Under the pieces are notes generated by a model. It ran no database searches and was not told the DNA's origin. It saw only the letters and a list, made by a program, of their open reading frames with translations. This document shows, one piece after another, positions 25,967 to 33,918 of a DNA stretch of 64,000 nucleotides (the stretch's first letter is position 1; each line of letters begins with the position of its first letter). Both the position numbers and the translations under genes were made by a program. The stretch is from Pontibacter litorisediminis (lineage in GTDB: Bacteria > Bacteroidota > Bacteroidia > Cytophagales > Hymenobacteraceae): contig NZ_JARDUA010000001.1 in the NCBI RefSeq assembly GCF_029360645.1, positions 310,001 to 374,000 on the forward strand, in the 5' to 3' direction.

Positions 25967-27379
25967 ATGAAAAAACTTTTACTCCGAAGCCTGCTGCTGA
26001 CAGGGGCTGGTTTCATGCTGCTGCAGCACACAGTTACCGCACAGGTATCGTTTAGCGGCCAGTTGCGCACCCGCACCGAGCTACGCGACGGCCAGGGTAC
26101 CCTTCCGGTAGCGGATGCCAAGCCCAGCCTCTTCACCAGCCAGCGCACCCGCCTGAACCTGGGCTACAGCACCGACCGGTACCGCTTCTTTGTATCGGGG
26201 CAGGACGTGCGGGTATGGGGCGCCGACCAGTCCACCATCAGCAACCTGGAGGGAGGCCGGTTCTTTTTGCATCAGGCCTGGGGCGAGCTTATCCTCAGCG
26301 ACACGACCCACATCAAGGTGGATCACCTAAGTATAAAAGCGGGCCGGCAGGAAATCATGTATGATGACTCGCGGCTGCTGGGCAACCTGGATTGGCTGCA
26401 GCAAGCGCGACGCCATGACGCCATTGTGCTAAAGTTCAGCCATAAAGGCTGGCAAGCAGATGCCGGCTTCGCCTTTAACCAGAACCACGGCAAGGATACG
26501 CCCGGCAAAACGGGCAATATCTACCAAAGCACCCCTGCTGCCCCCGTGGCTCCAGGCACCAATGGCATCGGCATGATGTACAAAAGCATGCAGTACGGCT
26601 ATTTTGCCAGAAGCGGCAGCTTTGGTAAACTGAGCCTGCTGGTGTTTAAGGATGACTTTCAGAAAACACAGACAGCGGAAGGTATAACGACCTTCGTGGA
26701 GGGGGTAAACAGCCGCGTAACCGTGGGAGGCGCCCTTTTTTCCAGACTTTCCCCTAACCTAAACTTAAATGCGGCGGCCTATTACCAGGGCAACAACGAT
26801 CGGCTTGGGAATACCCTGGATGCCTACAACCTGACCTTGGATGCCGCTTATACTTATGGCAGGTTCACTACCAACCCAGGTTTTGATTTGCTGTCTGGCA
26901 ACAACACGGCTAAGGCGAGCAGCACGAACCATCGGTTTGACCCGCTGTATGGCACGCCACATAAGTTCTGGGGCTTTATGGACTACTTTTATGTGGCTGA
27001 TGCCTTTGGGTTGGACGGCTCCCCTGCGCGTTCGCCGGGGCTGCTGAACTATTTTGTCCGCAACAAGTATAAAGCACATGAAAAGCTGCTCCTCGCGCTG
27101 GACGTGCATGAGTTTTACGCGGCCAACAGGCTAGCACCAGGTGAGGCTACGACAGGTATAAAACCGTCAGGGAGAAGGTTCGGGACGGAAATAGATGTAG
27201 TGGCTACCTATGCTTTCGCTAAAAACGTCAGCTTGGAGGCCGGCTATGCCACCATGTTCGCCACCGATAACCTAAAATTAGTAAAAGCGCCAGCTGCCGC
27301 AAAAGAAAACCGCGGCCAGTGGGCTTACGTATCGCTGAACCTGACCCCGGATTTTATGGCGAAGCCGGAGAAAAGATAA
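25967..27379 (+). CDS. Outer membrane porin, alginate-export family
   Basis: A 470-residue outer-membrane beta-barrel. The signal peptide is LLLTGAGFMLLQHTVTAQ, followed directly by barrel strands (VSFSGQLRTRTELRD, QRTRLNLGYSTDRYRFFVSG) and the segment KAGRQEIMYDDSRLLGNLDW typical of the Alginate_exp/OprE-like domain. It ends in alternating strands, QWAYVSLNLTP. It is the fourth gene of the nirK unit, 45 bp after sco. From context it may admit nitrite or another small anion, but specificity cannot be read. A bidirectional terminator follows. Confidence 0.8.
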   Translation: MKKLLLRSLLLTGAGFMLLQHTVTAQVSFSGQLRTRTELRDGQGTLPVADAKPSLFTSQRTRLNLGYSTDRYRFFVSGQDVRVWGADQSTISNLEGGRFFLHQAWGELILSDTTHIKVDHLSIKAGRQEIMYDDSRLLGNLDWLQQARRHDAIVLKFSHKGWQADAGFAFNQNHGKDTPGKTGNIYQSTPAAPVAPGTNGIGMMYKSMQYGYFARSGSFGKLSLLVFKDDFQKTQTAEGITTFVEGVNSRVTVGGALFSRLSPNLNLNAAAYYQGNNDRLGNTLDAYNLTLDAAYTYGRFTTNPGFDLLSGNNTAKASSTNHRFDPLYGTPHKFWGFMDYFYVADAFGLDGSPARSPGLLNYFVRNKYKAHEKLLLALDVHEFYAANRLAPGEATTGIKPSGRRFGTEIDVVATYAFAKNVSLEAGYATMFATDNLKLVKAPAAAKENRGQWAYVSLNLTPDFMAKPEKR

Positions 27380-27417
27380 GAGCAACTTAAAACAAGCTTT
27401 GTTTCAATCATAAAGAA

Positions 27418-27452
27418 AAAAGCCACTCCTCTGTACAAAGGAGTGGCTTTTG
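27418..27452. terminator. Bidirectional terminator between the nirK cluster and the S8 peptidase
   Basis: Stem AAAGCCACTCCT / AGGAGTGGCTTT with A-rich left and T-rich right flanks, between convergent genes. Confidence 0.85.
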
Positions 27453-27480
27453 AGTTAATAGGGTTAAATATTTCCTGCGC

Positions 27481-28887
27481 TTAGAACCCGCTGACATTGA
27501 GGCGGCCTCCGGTTACGCACTTCCCGGACAATGAAGCCGTAGGCACTGCGCTGCTCAGGATGGCGTTCTTGATCATGGCGGCGGAGGCGCCGGGGTTAGA
27601 GGCAGCATAAAGCGCCACGCCACCCGTTACATGCGGTGTTGCCATGGAGGTTCCGTTGTAAGACGAATAGCTGTTAAAGGCAGTGGTAGAGTAAATGGCT
27701 GACCCCGGTGCGCCGATATCCACAGTGGTGGCCCCGTAGTTGGAGAAGGAGGACTTGGCACCCGAGGAGGTTATGGCAGCCACAGCAATGACATTTTCCA
27801 GCGTATAGTTGGAAGGGTAGCTTGCCACGGCATCGTTGTTGTCGCCAACGCCGTCGCTGCCACCGTTGCCTGCCGCCGCCACAAACAGAATGTCTTTGGC
27901 TTGTGCACGGGCAATGGCATCATAAAGGGCCTGAGAGTAACCTCCGCCGCCCCAGGAGTTATTACTAGCCACAATGTTCATCCCGTGGCGGTTCTTCAGG
28001 TCGGTCAGGTAATCCACCGCTTTAATGGCATTGGCGGTGGTGCCTCCCCTGCGCCCCAGAAACTTACAGGAGATCATGGTGACGTCCCAGTTCAGGCCTA
28101 CTACCCCAGAACCGTTGTTTACGGCACCGATCGTGCCGGCCACGTGGGTGCCGTGATCATCGAGGCTGCCTCGGGAGCCGCCGTCGTATACTTCGTTATC
28201 ATTGCCGTCGAAGTCCCAGCCATGCGTGTCGTCCACATACCCGTTTCCGTCATTGTCCACCCCGTCTACAGGGTCGTAAGGGTTAGTCCAAACGTTTTTA
28301 GCCAGATCAGGGTGAGAGTACTGAACGCCCTCGTCAATAATACCCACAACAACAGACGCAGCACCGGTGTTACCCGCCGCCCAAGCCTCACCGGCCTGGC
28401 TGCCATATTGGTTGGCAGGAGAAGTGGCATCACCATAGAGGCCCCACAGTGAGCCGTTGGTGTAGTAAGTGTCGGACGTTGTGGCGCTGTGCGTATAGAT
28501 AAAGTTTGGCTCAGCATATTCGATTTCCGCTGCTCCCTTTATTTTGCTCAGGGCCTCCAGGGCCGCCAAGGGGGTATGCACCAGGGTGAGGCCTTCGCTA
28601 TCCCCGAAGCGCTCCATTGTTTTGGTAAGGATGCGCTCCTGCACCTTGCCGCTGATACGGGCCAGCACGGCGGCTTTTGCATTTTCTGAGGCACCCGCTT
28701 TAAACTTAACCAGCACCTGGTTGGCCACATGCTGCTGACCTACTCCCCCTCTTGCCTCCGCCTCATTCGAGGCGGCAAACGAATCATCTTCTAAAAGTGC
28801 TTCTTTCTCGCAGCTTGTTAAAAGCAAAGCTGACATTGCAGCTAACGCCAAAGCAGGCTTTCCTGCTCTGAAAAAACTTCTCTTCAT
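27481..28887 (-). CDS. S8 family subtilisin-like serine protease (lipoprotein)
   Basis: Exported subtilase of about 468 aa. The start is taken as ATG 28885-28887 (MKRSFFRAGK); another ATG lies two codons upstream, and the longer open frame to 28935 would bury the signal. The signal ends in a lipobox LLLTSCEKEA. Residues about 55-130 resemble an inhibitor/chaperone propeptide (HVANQVLVKFKAGAS). The catalytic triad is Asp in VVGIIDEGVQYSHPDL, His in DDHGTHVAGTIG and Ser in YNGTSMATPHVTGG, with the oxyanion Asn in ASNNSWGGG. No C-terminal sorting domain is present. It is transcribed alone and shares terminators with its convergent neighbour. Confidence 0.92.
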   Translation of the reverse strand: MKRSFFRAGKPALALAAMSALLLTSCEKEALLEDDSFAASNEAEARGGVGQQHVANQVLVKFKAGASENAKAAVLARISGKVQERILTKTMERFGDSEGLTLVHTPLAALEALSKIKGAAEIEYAEPNFIYTHSATTSDTYYTNGSLWGLYGDATSPANQYGSQAGEAWAAGNTGAASVVVGIIDEGVQYSHPDLAKNVWTNPYDPVDGVDNDGNGYVDDTHGWDFDGNDNEVYDGGSRGSLDDHGTHVAGTIGAVNNGSGVVGLNWDVTMISCKFLGRRGGTTANAIKAVDYLTDLKNRHGMNIVASNNSWGGGGYSQALYDAIARAQAKDILFVAAAGNGGSDGVGDNNDAVASYPSNYTLENVIAVAAITSSGAKSSFSNYGATTVDIGAPGSAIYSTTAFNSYSSYNGTSMATPHVTGGVALYAASNPGASAAMIKNAILSSAVPTASLSGKCVTGGRLNVSGF

Positions 28888-29067
28888 GTACATAAATTTT
28901 AAGGTGAGATAAATTTTGTAAGCTAAAGAGAGCAATATTTAATACTATTCTCAAGGAAGGTTCACAAGGAAAAGTAACATTCTAAAATGACGGCAAAATC
29001 CTTCTGAAGCTCTTGTTTCTTAGAAAGAATGGCAAGTGATTGTTCAAAAACAGGTTTATTTGTGCCA

Positions 29068-29075
29068 CAAAAGTA
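29068..29075 (-). promoter_or_regulatory. Candidate -7 element (TACTTTTG) for the S8 protease gene
   Basis: CAAAAGTA on the plus strand reads TACTTTTG on the minus strand, an exact TAnnTTTG match; no good -33 element was found. Confidence 0.35.
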
Positions 29076-29240
29076 ACACAAGATGCATCTTGATAAAATC
29101 TAATACATAGATAATTGCTAATATATTTCTTATAACAATTTTTGCGGTAAGACCTGATCTTCGATAGTGTCTCAACAGCCGCACCCACTGGGTCCTGCCC
29201 TTCCTGCCAGGAGCTCTGGCCAGTTGCGGTATATTACATA

Positions 29241-29271
29241 TTGTGTTTTTTACTAAAACTATATACTTTTG
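29241..29271 (+). promoter_or_regulatory. Bacteroidota promoter (TTG - 20 bp - TACTTTTG) fixing the 29300 start
   Basis: TTG at 29241-29243 and TACTTTTG at 29264-29271 have ideal spacing. Because the element lies downstream of the first in-frame ATG (29243), translation must begin at 29300. Confidence 0.6.
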
Positions 29272-29299
29272 GGTCCAACCATTTTATGAAAACAAGCTT

Positions 29300-29944
29300 A
29301 TGAGAAAAATTTTACTTTCCGTAGTTGCCGCCCTGTCTCTTTTACCGGCCTTGCAGGCGCAGGACGTGATCACGAAACGCACCGGCGAAAAGGTGGAGGC
29401 CAAGGTGCTGGAGGTTTCCCCTTCCGAGATAAAGTATAAGCGGTACAGCAACCAGGAAGGCCCTACCTACATCCTCCCCAAATCAGAGATTGTGCTGATC
29501 ACATATGAGGATAAAACTTCGGAGGTATTCGAGCTAGAGGACCAAGCAGCGTCCAATGCCAGCGCCTCGAGCCAAACTGTTGCCACATCCACAAACCAGG
29601 TAGTGTATGAGCCTGCCACCAAAATGAGCAGCCTGGATATGTATGCCAAGGGCCAGGCCGATGGAAAAATGTTTTATGACGGCTACAAAGCTGCGGGCAC
29701 CGGTACGCTGGTAGCAAGCCTTATCTCCCCTATCATCGGGCTGGTGCCAGCCGCCATCACCTCAGCGTCTTCTCCTAAAGAGAAGAACTGGGATGCCCCG
29801 AGCAACCAGCTGCTGCAAGACCCGGATTACAAGAGCGGGTATCAGAAATCAGCCAGAAAAAAGAAGGCCGGAAAGGTATGGGTTAACTGGGGCATTGGTC
29901 TTGGTGTTAACCTTGTCTTGGCCATAATTGTAGCAGGGCAATAA
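29300..29944 (+). CDS. Exported protein of unknown function with a C-terminal membrane helix
   Basis: A 214-residue protein starting at ATG 29300, as set by the promoter. The signal peptide is MRKILLSVVAALSLLPALQA-Q. Residues 22-75 form a small domain, DVITKRTGEKVEAKVLEVSP then EIKYKRYSNQEGPTYILPKS, a pattern recurring in Bacteroidota exported proteins. A Ser/Thr/Ala linker leads to MYAKGQADGKMFYDGYKAAG, a hydrophobic Gly-rich segment (LVASLISPIIGLVPAAI), and a final helix (WGIGLGVNLVLAIIVA). No function is known to me. A bidirectional terminator follows. Confidence 0.7.
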   Translation: MRKILLSVVAALSLLPALQAQDVITKRTGEKVEAKVLEVSPSEIKYKRYSNQEGPTYILPKSEIVLITYEDKTSEVFELEDQAASNASASSQTVATSTNQVVYEPATKMSSLDMYAKGQADGKMFYDGYKAAGTGTLVASLISPIIGLVPAAITSASSPKEKNWDAPSNQLLQDPDYKSGYQKSARKKKAGKVWVNWGIGLGVNLVLAIIVAGQ

Positions 29945-29964
29945 TCATCCCTCTTTGAAGTATT

Positions 29965-29999
29965 AAAAAAGCCTCTGCTGTACTTGCAGAGGCTTTTTT
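29965..29999. terminator. Bidirectional terminator
   Basis: GCCTCTGC / GCAGAGGC stem with a 7-nt loop TGTACTT, flanked by six A on the left and six T on the right, between convergent genes. Confidence 0.85.
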
Positions 30000-30015
30000 G
30001 TTGTAACTTATTCTA

Positions 30016-30891
30016 CTACTGTCCTTTTCCCCGCATTTGCTTCTCCATGGCGTCCCACATCTCCTGTGGTATCTGGTCGAATGAATTGAACTCTCCGGCT
30101 CCGTATAGCCACTCGCCCCCGTCAATGGTCACTACCTCACCGTTTACAAAGGAAGCGTAGTCCGACACCAGGTAGGCCGCCAGGTTGGCTAGCTCCTGGT
30201 GCTCGCCAAAGCGCCCCACCGGAATGCGCTTCACCGGGTCCAATTTATCGGCCAGCTGCTTCGGGAAAAGACGGGTCCAGGCGCCTTCTGTGGGAAATGG
30301 CCCCGGCGCGATGGCGTTGGAGCGGATGTTATACTTGGCCCACTCAGAGGCAAGGGAGCGGGTCATGGCCAGCACACCCGCTTTGGCGCAAGCCGATGGC
30401 ACGACGTAGCCGGAGCCGGTCCAAGCGTAAGTGGTCACGATGTTCAGGATAACCCCCTCCTGCTTCTGCGCTATCCAGTGCTTTCCCAAAGCCAGGGTAG
30501 TGTTATAACTCCCCTTAAGCACGATATCAGTAATCACGTCAAATGCTTTGTGGCTCAGGCGCTCAGTAGGGCTCACGAAGTTTCCGGCGGCGTTGTTCAC
30601 CAGCACATCCACCCTTCCGAAGCGGTCGAGCGTGGCCTGTAGCATGGCCTCTATCTCGTTATACTTGCGCACATCGCAGGCAAGAGGCAGAACACTGCCC
30701 CCTGTCTCTTCCTCCAACTCCTTGGCCGCCTGCTCCAGCACCTCCAGCTTGCGGCTGCAGATCACGGCATTGGCCCCCAGTTCCAGGAAGTACTTCACCA
30801 TAGAGCGGCCCAGGCCGGTTCCACCACCGGTAACAATAATGGTCTTGCCTTTCAGGGCGCCATCTTTCAGCATTGGTTCAGCTTTAATCAT
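30016..30891 (-). CDS. SDR oxidoreductase, 2,4-dienoyl-CoA reductase-like
   Basis: Cytoplasmic short-chain dehydrogenase of 291 aa. The NADP-binding motif is IIVTGGGTGLGRSMVKYF, the NNAG equivalent is LVNNAAGNF, and instead of the classical Y-x-x-x-K the active-site region reads GYVVPSACAKAGV, which with NNAAGNF marks the 2,4-dienoyl-CoA/trans-2-enoyl-CoA reductase branch (DECR). The C-terminus has APGPFPTEGAW and SFVNGEVVTIDGGEWL. The probable role is beta-oxidation of unsaturated fatty acids. Monocistronic and convergent with the 29300 gene. Confidence 0.85.
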   Translation of the reverse strand: MIKAEPMLKDGALKGKTIIVTGGGTGLGRSMVKYFLELGANAVICSRKLEVLEQAAKELEEETGGSVLPLACDVRKYNEIEAMLQATLDRFGRVDVLVNNAAGNFVSPTERLSHKAFDVITDIVLKGSYNTTLALGKHWIAQKQEGVILNIVTTYAWTGSGYVVPSACAKAGVLAMTRSLASEWAKYNIRSNAIAPGPFPTEGAWTRLFPKQLADKLDPVKRIPVGRFGEHQELANLAAYLVSDYASFVNGEVVTIDGGEWLYGAGEFNSFDQIPQEMWDAMEKQMRGKGQ

Positions 30892-30992
30892 AGGTCTATC
30901 GTTTAAGGTTATGCGGCTATACGTAACCGAATCTTTATAAAGATAAGTATAGGCCTGAACTCATACTTCATTCGTCTGAAAAATAGAGTAAA

Positions 30993-31421
30993 ATGAACAA
31001 AGCACAACTAGAGCGGGAATTGATGCAGGCGGTGGACGGGCTGCTGCTGCAGAGCGAGATAGAAGCCCCTTTTGAATTTGTTTTCGTGGAGTTGCCGCAA
31101 GGGCAGCAGCTAAAGCCTGACGACGTGGTGGAACACGCCGGCAAGCCCTCGGGCATGGCCGTGAAGATACAGACACTGGAGGAATTTTTCAGCCAGCTGC
31201 AGGGCCTTGGGTCTGACGTGAGAGAAAGCACCCCGGAAGGCAAAGCCGCATACCAAGAGCTAACCGACACGCTTCAGCGGCTGCTGCAGGACATAAAGGT
31301 GTACAGCATCACCCAGATCGGTACGGAGGCTTACATCTTGGGCAAGGCAGACGACAGCAACTATGCCGGCCTGCGCACCATGCTGATTCAGGATGAGGCG
31401 ACGGTGAAGGAGGAGGAGTAG
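30993..31421 (+). CDS. Nuclease A inhibitor-like protein (NuiA family)
   Basis: A 142-residue cytoplasmic protein. Its layout follows Anabaena NuiA: an N-terminal helix then DGLLLQSEIEAPFEFVFVEL (NuiA has DGLLFMSESEYPFEVF at this point), a central TLEEFFSQLQ corresponding to the FDSFFSR segment, and a C-terminal IKVYSITQIGTEAYILGKAD then NYAGLRTMLI, like the VYRLGEVELDVYVIGETPAG strands of NuiA. NuiA binds and blocks the sugar-nonspecific nuclease NucA. No nuclease of that class is in the window, so the partner is unknown. It is convergent with the CrtI-like gene with only 3 bp between stops. Confidence 0.72.
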   Translation: MNKAQLERELMQAVDGLLLQSEIEAPFEFVFVELPQGQQLKPDDVVEHAGKPSGMAVKIQTLEEFFSQLQGLGSDVRESTPEGKAAYQELTDTLQRLLQDIKVYSITQIGTEAYILGKADDSNYAGLRTMLIQDEATVKEEE

Positions 31422-31424
31422 CCG

Positions 31425-32879
31425 CTAAAAGTGGTCCTGTAACAGTTTGTTGGCGGCAATGATGCCGCTCAGGCACACTCCCGGAATACCCTGGCCGGGG
31501 TAAACGGTATCGCCGCACAGGTAGGCGCCGCGATGGTCGAGGCGGGCATCCTTCATTTGCCAGGGCTTTATGTGCCGGTACTGCGGATAACCGCCCACCG
31601 CCCCGTAGGCCCTTTTGGTCCAGAAGATCCAGCTCCCGGGTGTGGCTGACTGCACACCAAGGATACTTTCAGGAGAAAGGAGACGATGCTGCACCAGCGC
31701 ATCCAATATAGCCTGCTCCAGTTTTCCTTTGTCCTGGATTAAGTGTTTCTGCCGGTGATGGATGTGCGTGCTTATACTTGCCACCATCTCGCCTCTGGGT
31801 GCCCTTAGCCCATCCTCCGGATGGCTAAAGCTGATGAAAAAGCTTTTGCTGCCGATTTCCGGCAAGCCCTGCGGCACGTGCACTTGGTGGTGCAGCACCT
31901 CCTTTGCCTCCTCCTCCCGCAGCACCAGCGACATGGTGAAGGCTCCGTTTAGCTGCCCGCTCTCCAGCAGGTATGGCCTTAGCCGCGTCTGCACCCTCTC
32001 CTCCTGAAAAAGCTGTAGCGTGTTGTTCAGCGGAACGCCCGAAATAACAAACCGGCTCTCTATCGTGCCTTTATTCGTGTGTAGCCGATACCCCTGGGGC
32101 AAGGTCTCGACCTGCAGTACCTCCTGGCCATACTTTATGGAGGATCCCTTTGACACGATATACTGTTCCACCGGCTTTACCAGGTTGATCAGCCCGCCCG
32201 GCACATAGTAGTTGCCATACAGGGTATAACAAAGCGCCGTGGCACCGAACAGTTCATTCACCTCCGGCACGTAGCTCTGCGCCGTTATCAGCAGCTGCTC
32301 GTTCACAAAGTCTACAAAAAGCCTGTTCTGCAGCAAATCGTAGCGGCGCAGGACCGCCTCCATGGTTCGGAAAGCCTTTGGCAGCAAGCCCAATTGAGAA
32401 GGTCTTGCGCGTAGGGCCGAGAGCAGCAGGTCCTTCAGGTTGGAGAAAGGAAAGCTTTGCTGCTGCAGCGAGGTTCGCCATACCTGCTGGCTTACCTGGT
32501 AGCAGTGCTCCCAAAAAGACCGTTGGTTGTACGTGCCAAACACCCGCTCCGCCTCTATGATCCAATCCTCCAGGTGGTTGTACCTTGTCAGGATCTGGCC
32601 GTTAGGCAGGTGCACCTGCATGGGTACTTTTAGGCGCTGCGCCGGCACCCGAATGCCGGTTTTGTCCAGCAGGTAGCGCAGCGGCATGTGCTCATCCAGC
32701 CCTACCAGCGTCGTGGCACCTGTTTCGAACCAGTGGCCTTGGCGTTTGTAAGACGTGGCGCAGCCGCCGGGGTATTTTGCCTGCTCCAGCACACACACCC
32801 TCAGCCCGTGGCTGGCTAACAGGGCCGCTGCCGTTAGCGAACCAAAACCGGAGCCGATAATCGCTGCATCGTTCGTCAT
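31425..32879 (-). CDS. FAD-dependent CrtI/CrtISO-type oxidoreductase
   Basis: A 484-residue flavoprotein of the phytoene desaturase/carotenoid isomerase/retinol saturase group. It opens with the dinucleotide fold AAIIGSGFGSLTAAALLASH followed by VLEQAKYPGGCATSY, and ends with the family motif YLCGDTVYPGQGIPGVCLSG, where the FAD isoalloxazine sits. The NYYVPGGLINLVKPVEQYIV segment is typical of CrtI-like proteins. Substrate, probably an isoprenoid, is not determinable, and no other carotenoid genes are nearby. It is transcribed alone. Confidence 0.8.
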   Translation of the reverse strand: MTNDAAIIGSGFGSLTAAALLASHGLRVCVLEQAKYPGGCATSYKRQGHWFETGATTLVGLDEHMPLRYLLDKTGIRVPAQRLKVPMQVHLPNGQILTRYNHLEDWIIEAERVFGTYNQRSFWEHCYQVSQQVWRTSLQQQSFPFSNLKDLLLSALRARPSQLGLLPKAFRTMEAVLRRYDLLQNRLFVDFVNEQLLITAQSYVPEVNELFGATALCYTLYGNYYVPGGLINLVKPVEQYIVSKGSSIKYGQEVLQVETLPQGYRLHTNKGTIESRFVISGVPLNNTLQLFQEERVQTRLRPYLLESGQLNGAFTMSLVLREEEAKEVLHHQVHVPQGLPEIGSKSFFISFSHPEDGLRAPRGEMVASISTHIHHRQKHLIQDKGKLEQAILDALVQHRLLSPESILGVQSATPGSWIFWTKRAYGAVGGYPQYRHIKPWQMKDARLDHRGAYLCGDTVYPGQGIPGVCLSGIIAANKLLQDHF

Positions 32880-32977
32880 TTATACCTTTCTTTGTGACAC
32901 TTTTACCTGGACTATTGCCATTCATAACCAAACGGCTCGCGTAATGTTGTAGAAGTGTACTATCGAAACAGTTAAAA

Positions 32978-33808
32978 ATGGAGGAGAAACGAACGATCAG
33001 CATCATGGGATGCGGCTGGCTGGGGATGCCGCTGGCAGAACGCCTTATGCAACATGGCTATGCCGTAAAGGGCTCGACCACCACCCCGGAGAAAGTGGAC
33101 GTGCTGCTGGAGAAGGATATCCAGCCCTACCTGCTCGACCTGGACAGTGAGTTGCTGGACAAGCCTGCCCTGGCGGACTTTCTGGATACTGATACCCTGG
33201 TGCTCAACATCCCGCCCCACCTCCGCTCTGACGGCGGAGAGGCCTACTTCAGCCAAATGCGCCTGCTGCTCAAGTTCCTTATAGAGTCACCGGTAAACCG
33301 GCTTCTTTTTGTTTCCTCCACCTCCGTTTACCAGGATCTGAACCGTGTGGTCACCGAAGACGACATCAGCTTTACTGAGGAGCTTGACCCTGACAACATG
33401 CTGCTGCAGGCGGAGCGGCTCTTTCAGGACCGCGAGGACTGGGTGACGACGGTGGTACGCTTTGGTGGTTTAGTAGGTGGGCAACGCAACCCGGGGCGTT
33501 GGCTGGCAGGCAAAACGGGGGTGCTCGATGGGGATGCTCCGGTTAACCTCATTCACCTGGATGACTGCGTGAACATCCTCTACCGCATCATAGAGCAGGA
33601 ACGGTGGGGCAAAGTATACAACGCCTGTGCCGACGGGCATCCGCCCCGTAGGAATTTCTACACTTCCACAGCCATGGCTATGGGGCTTGAGCCACCGCAG
33701 TTCGAGGATATGGAAGCGACAAAATTCAAGCTCATCAACAGCCAGAAACTGAAAGACGATTTGTCTTACACCTTTGTATACCCCGAGCCTATGGCTTTCT
33801 TTTCGTAG
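32978..33808 (+). CDS. NAD(P)-dependent epimerase/SDR-like protein (YeeZ type)
   Basis: Cytoplasmic extended/atypical SDR protein of 276 aa. The nucleotide-binding motif is ISIMGCGWLGMPLAERL (G-x-G-x-x-G), then VLNIPPHLRSDGG, LLFVSSTSVYQD (with the Ser and Tyr of the SDR active site) and VVRFGGLVGGQRNPGRW. It lacks the classical downstream Y-x-x-x-K, like E. coli YeeZ and related atypical SDRs, so catalysis is uncertain. It is 110 bp upstream of the HI0933-type flavoprotein gene on the same strand. Confidence 0.78.
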   Translation: MEEKRTISIMGCGWLGMPLAERLMQHGYAVKGSTTTPEKVDVLLEKDIQPYLLDLDSELLDKPALADFLDTDTLVLNIPPHLRSDGGEAYFSQMRLLLKFLIESPVNRLLFVSSTSVYQDLNRVVTEDDISFTEELDPDNMLLQAERLFQDREDWVTTVVRFGGLVGGQRNPGRWLAGKTGVLDGDAPVNLIHLDDCVNILYRIIEQERWGKVYNACADGHPPRRNFYTSTAMAMGLEPPQFEDMEATKFKLINSQKLKDDLSYTFVYPEPMAFFS

Positions 33809-33918
33809 CTTTGCAGGTTCAAGGGTTGAAAGGCGGCATCGCCCGAGGTTTGCGTTGCCCTGGTGCAGGCCACAGCCTGTTTTACCGTTCAGCCTTAAAG
33901 CTATAAAGATACACATTC

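Larger units (their letters stand above)
28888..29299. other. AT-rich divergent promoter region
   Basis: A 412-bp spacer without credible genes between the divergent S8 protease and the 29300 gene. It holds a minus-strand TACTTTTG (29075-29068), which would give the protease a leader of about 175 nt, and a plus-strand TTG/TAnnTTTG promoter at 29241-29271. I see no strong repeat or RNA fold in the rest. Confidence 0.5.
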
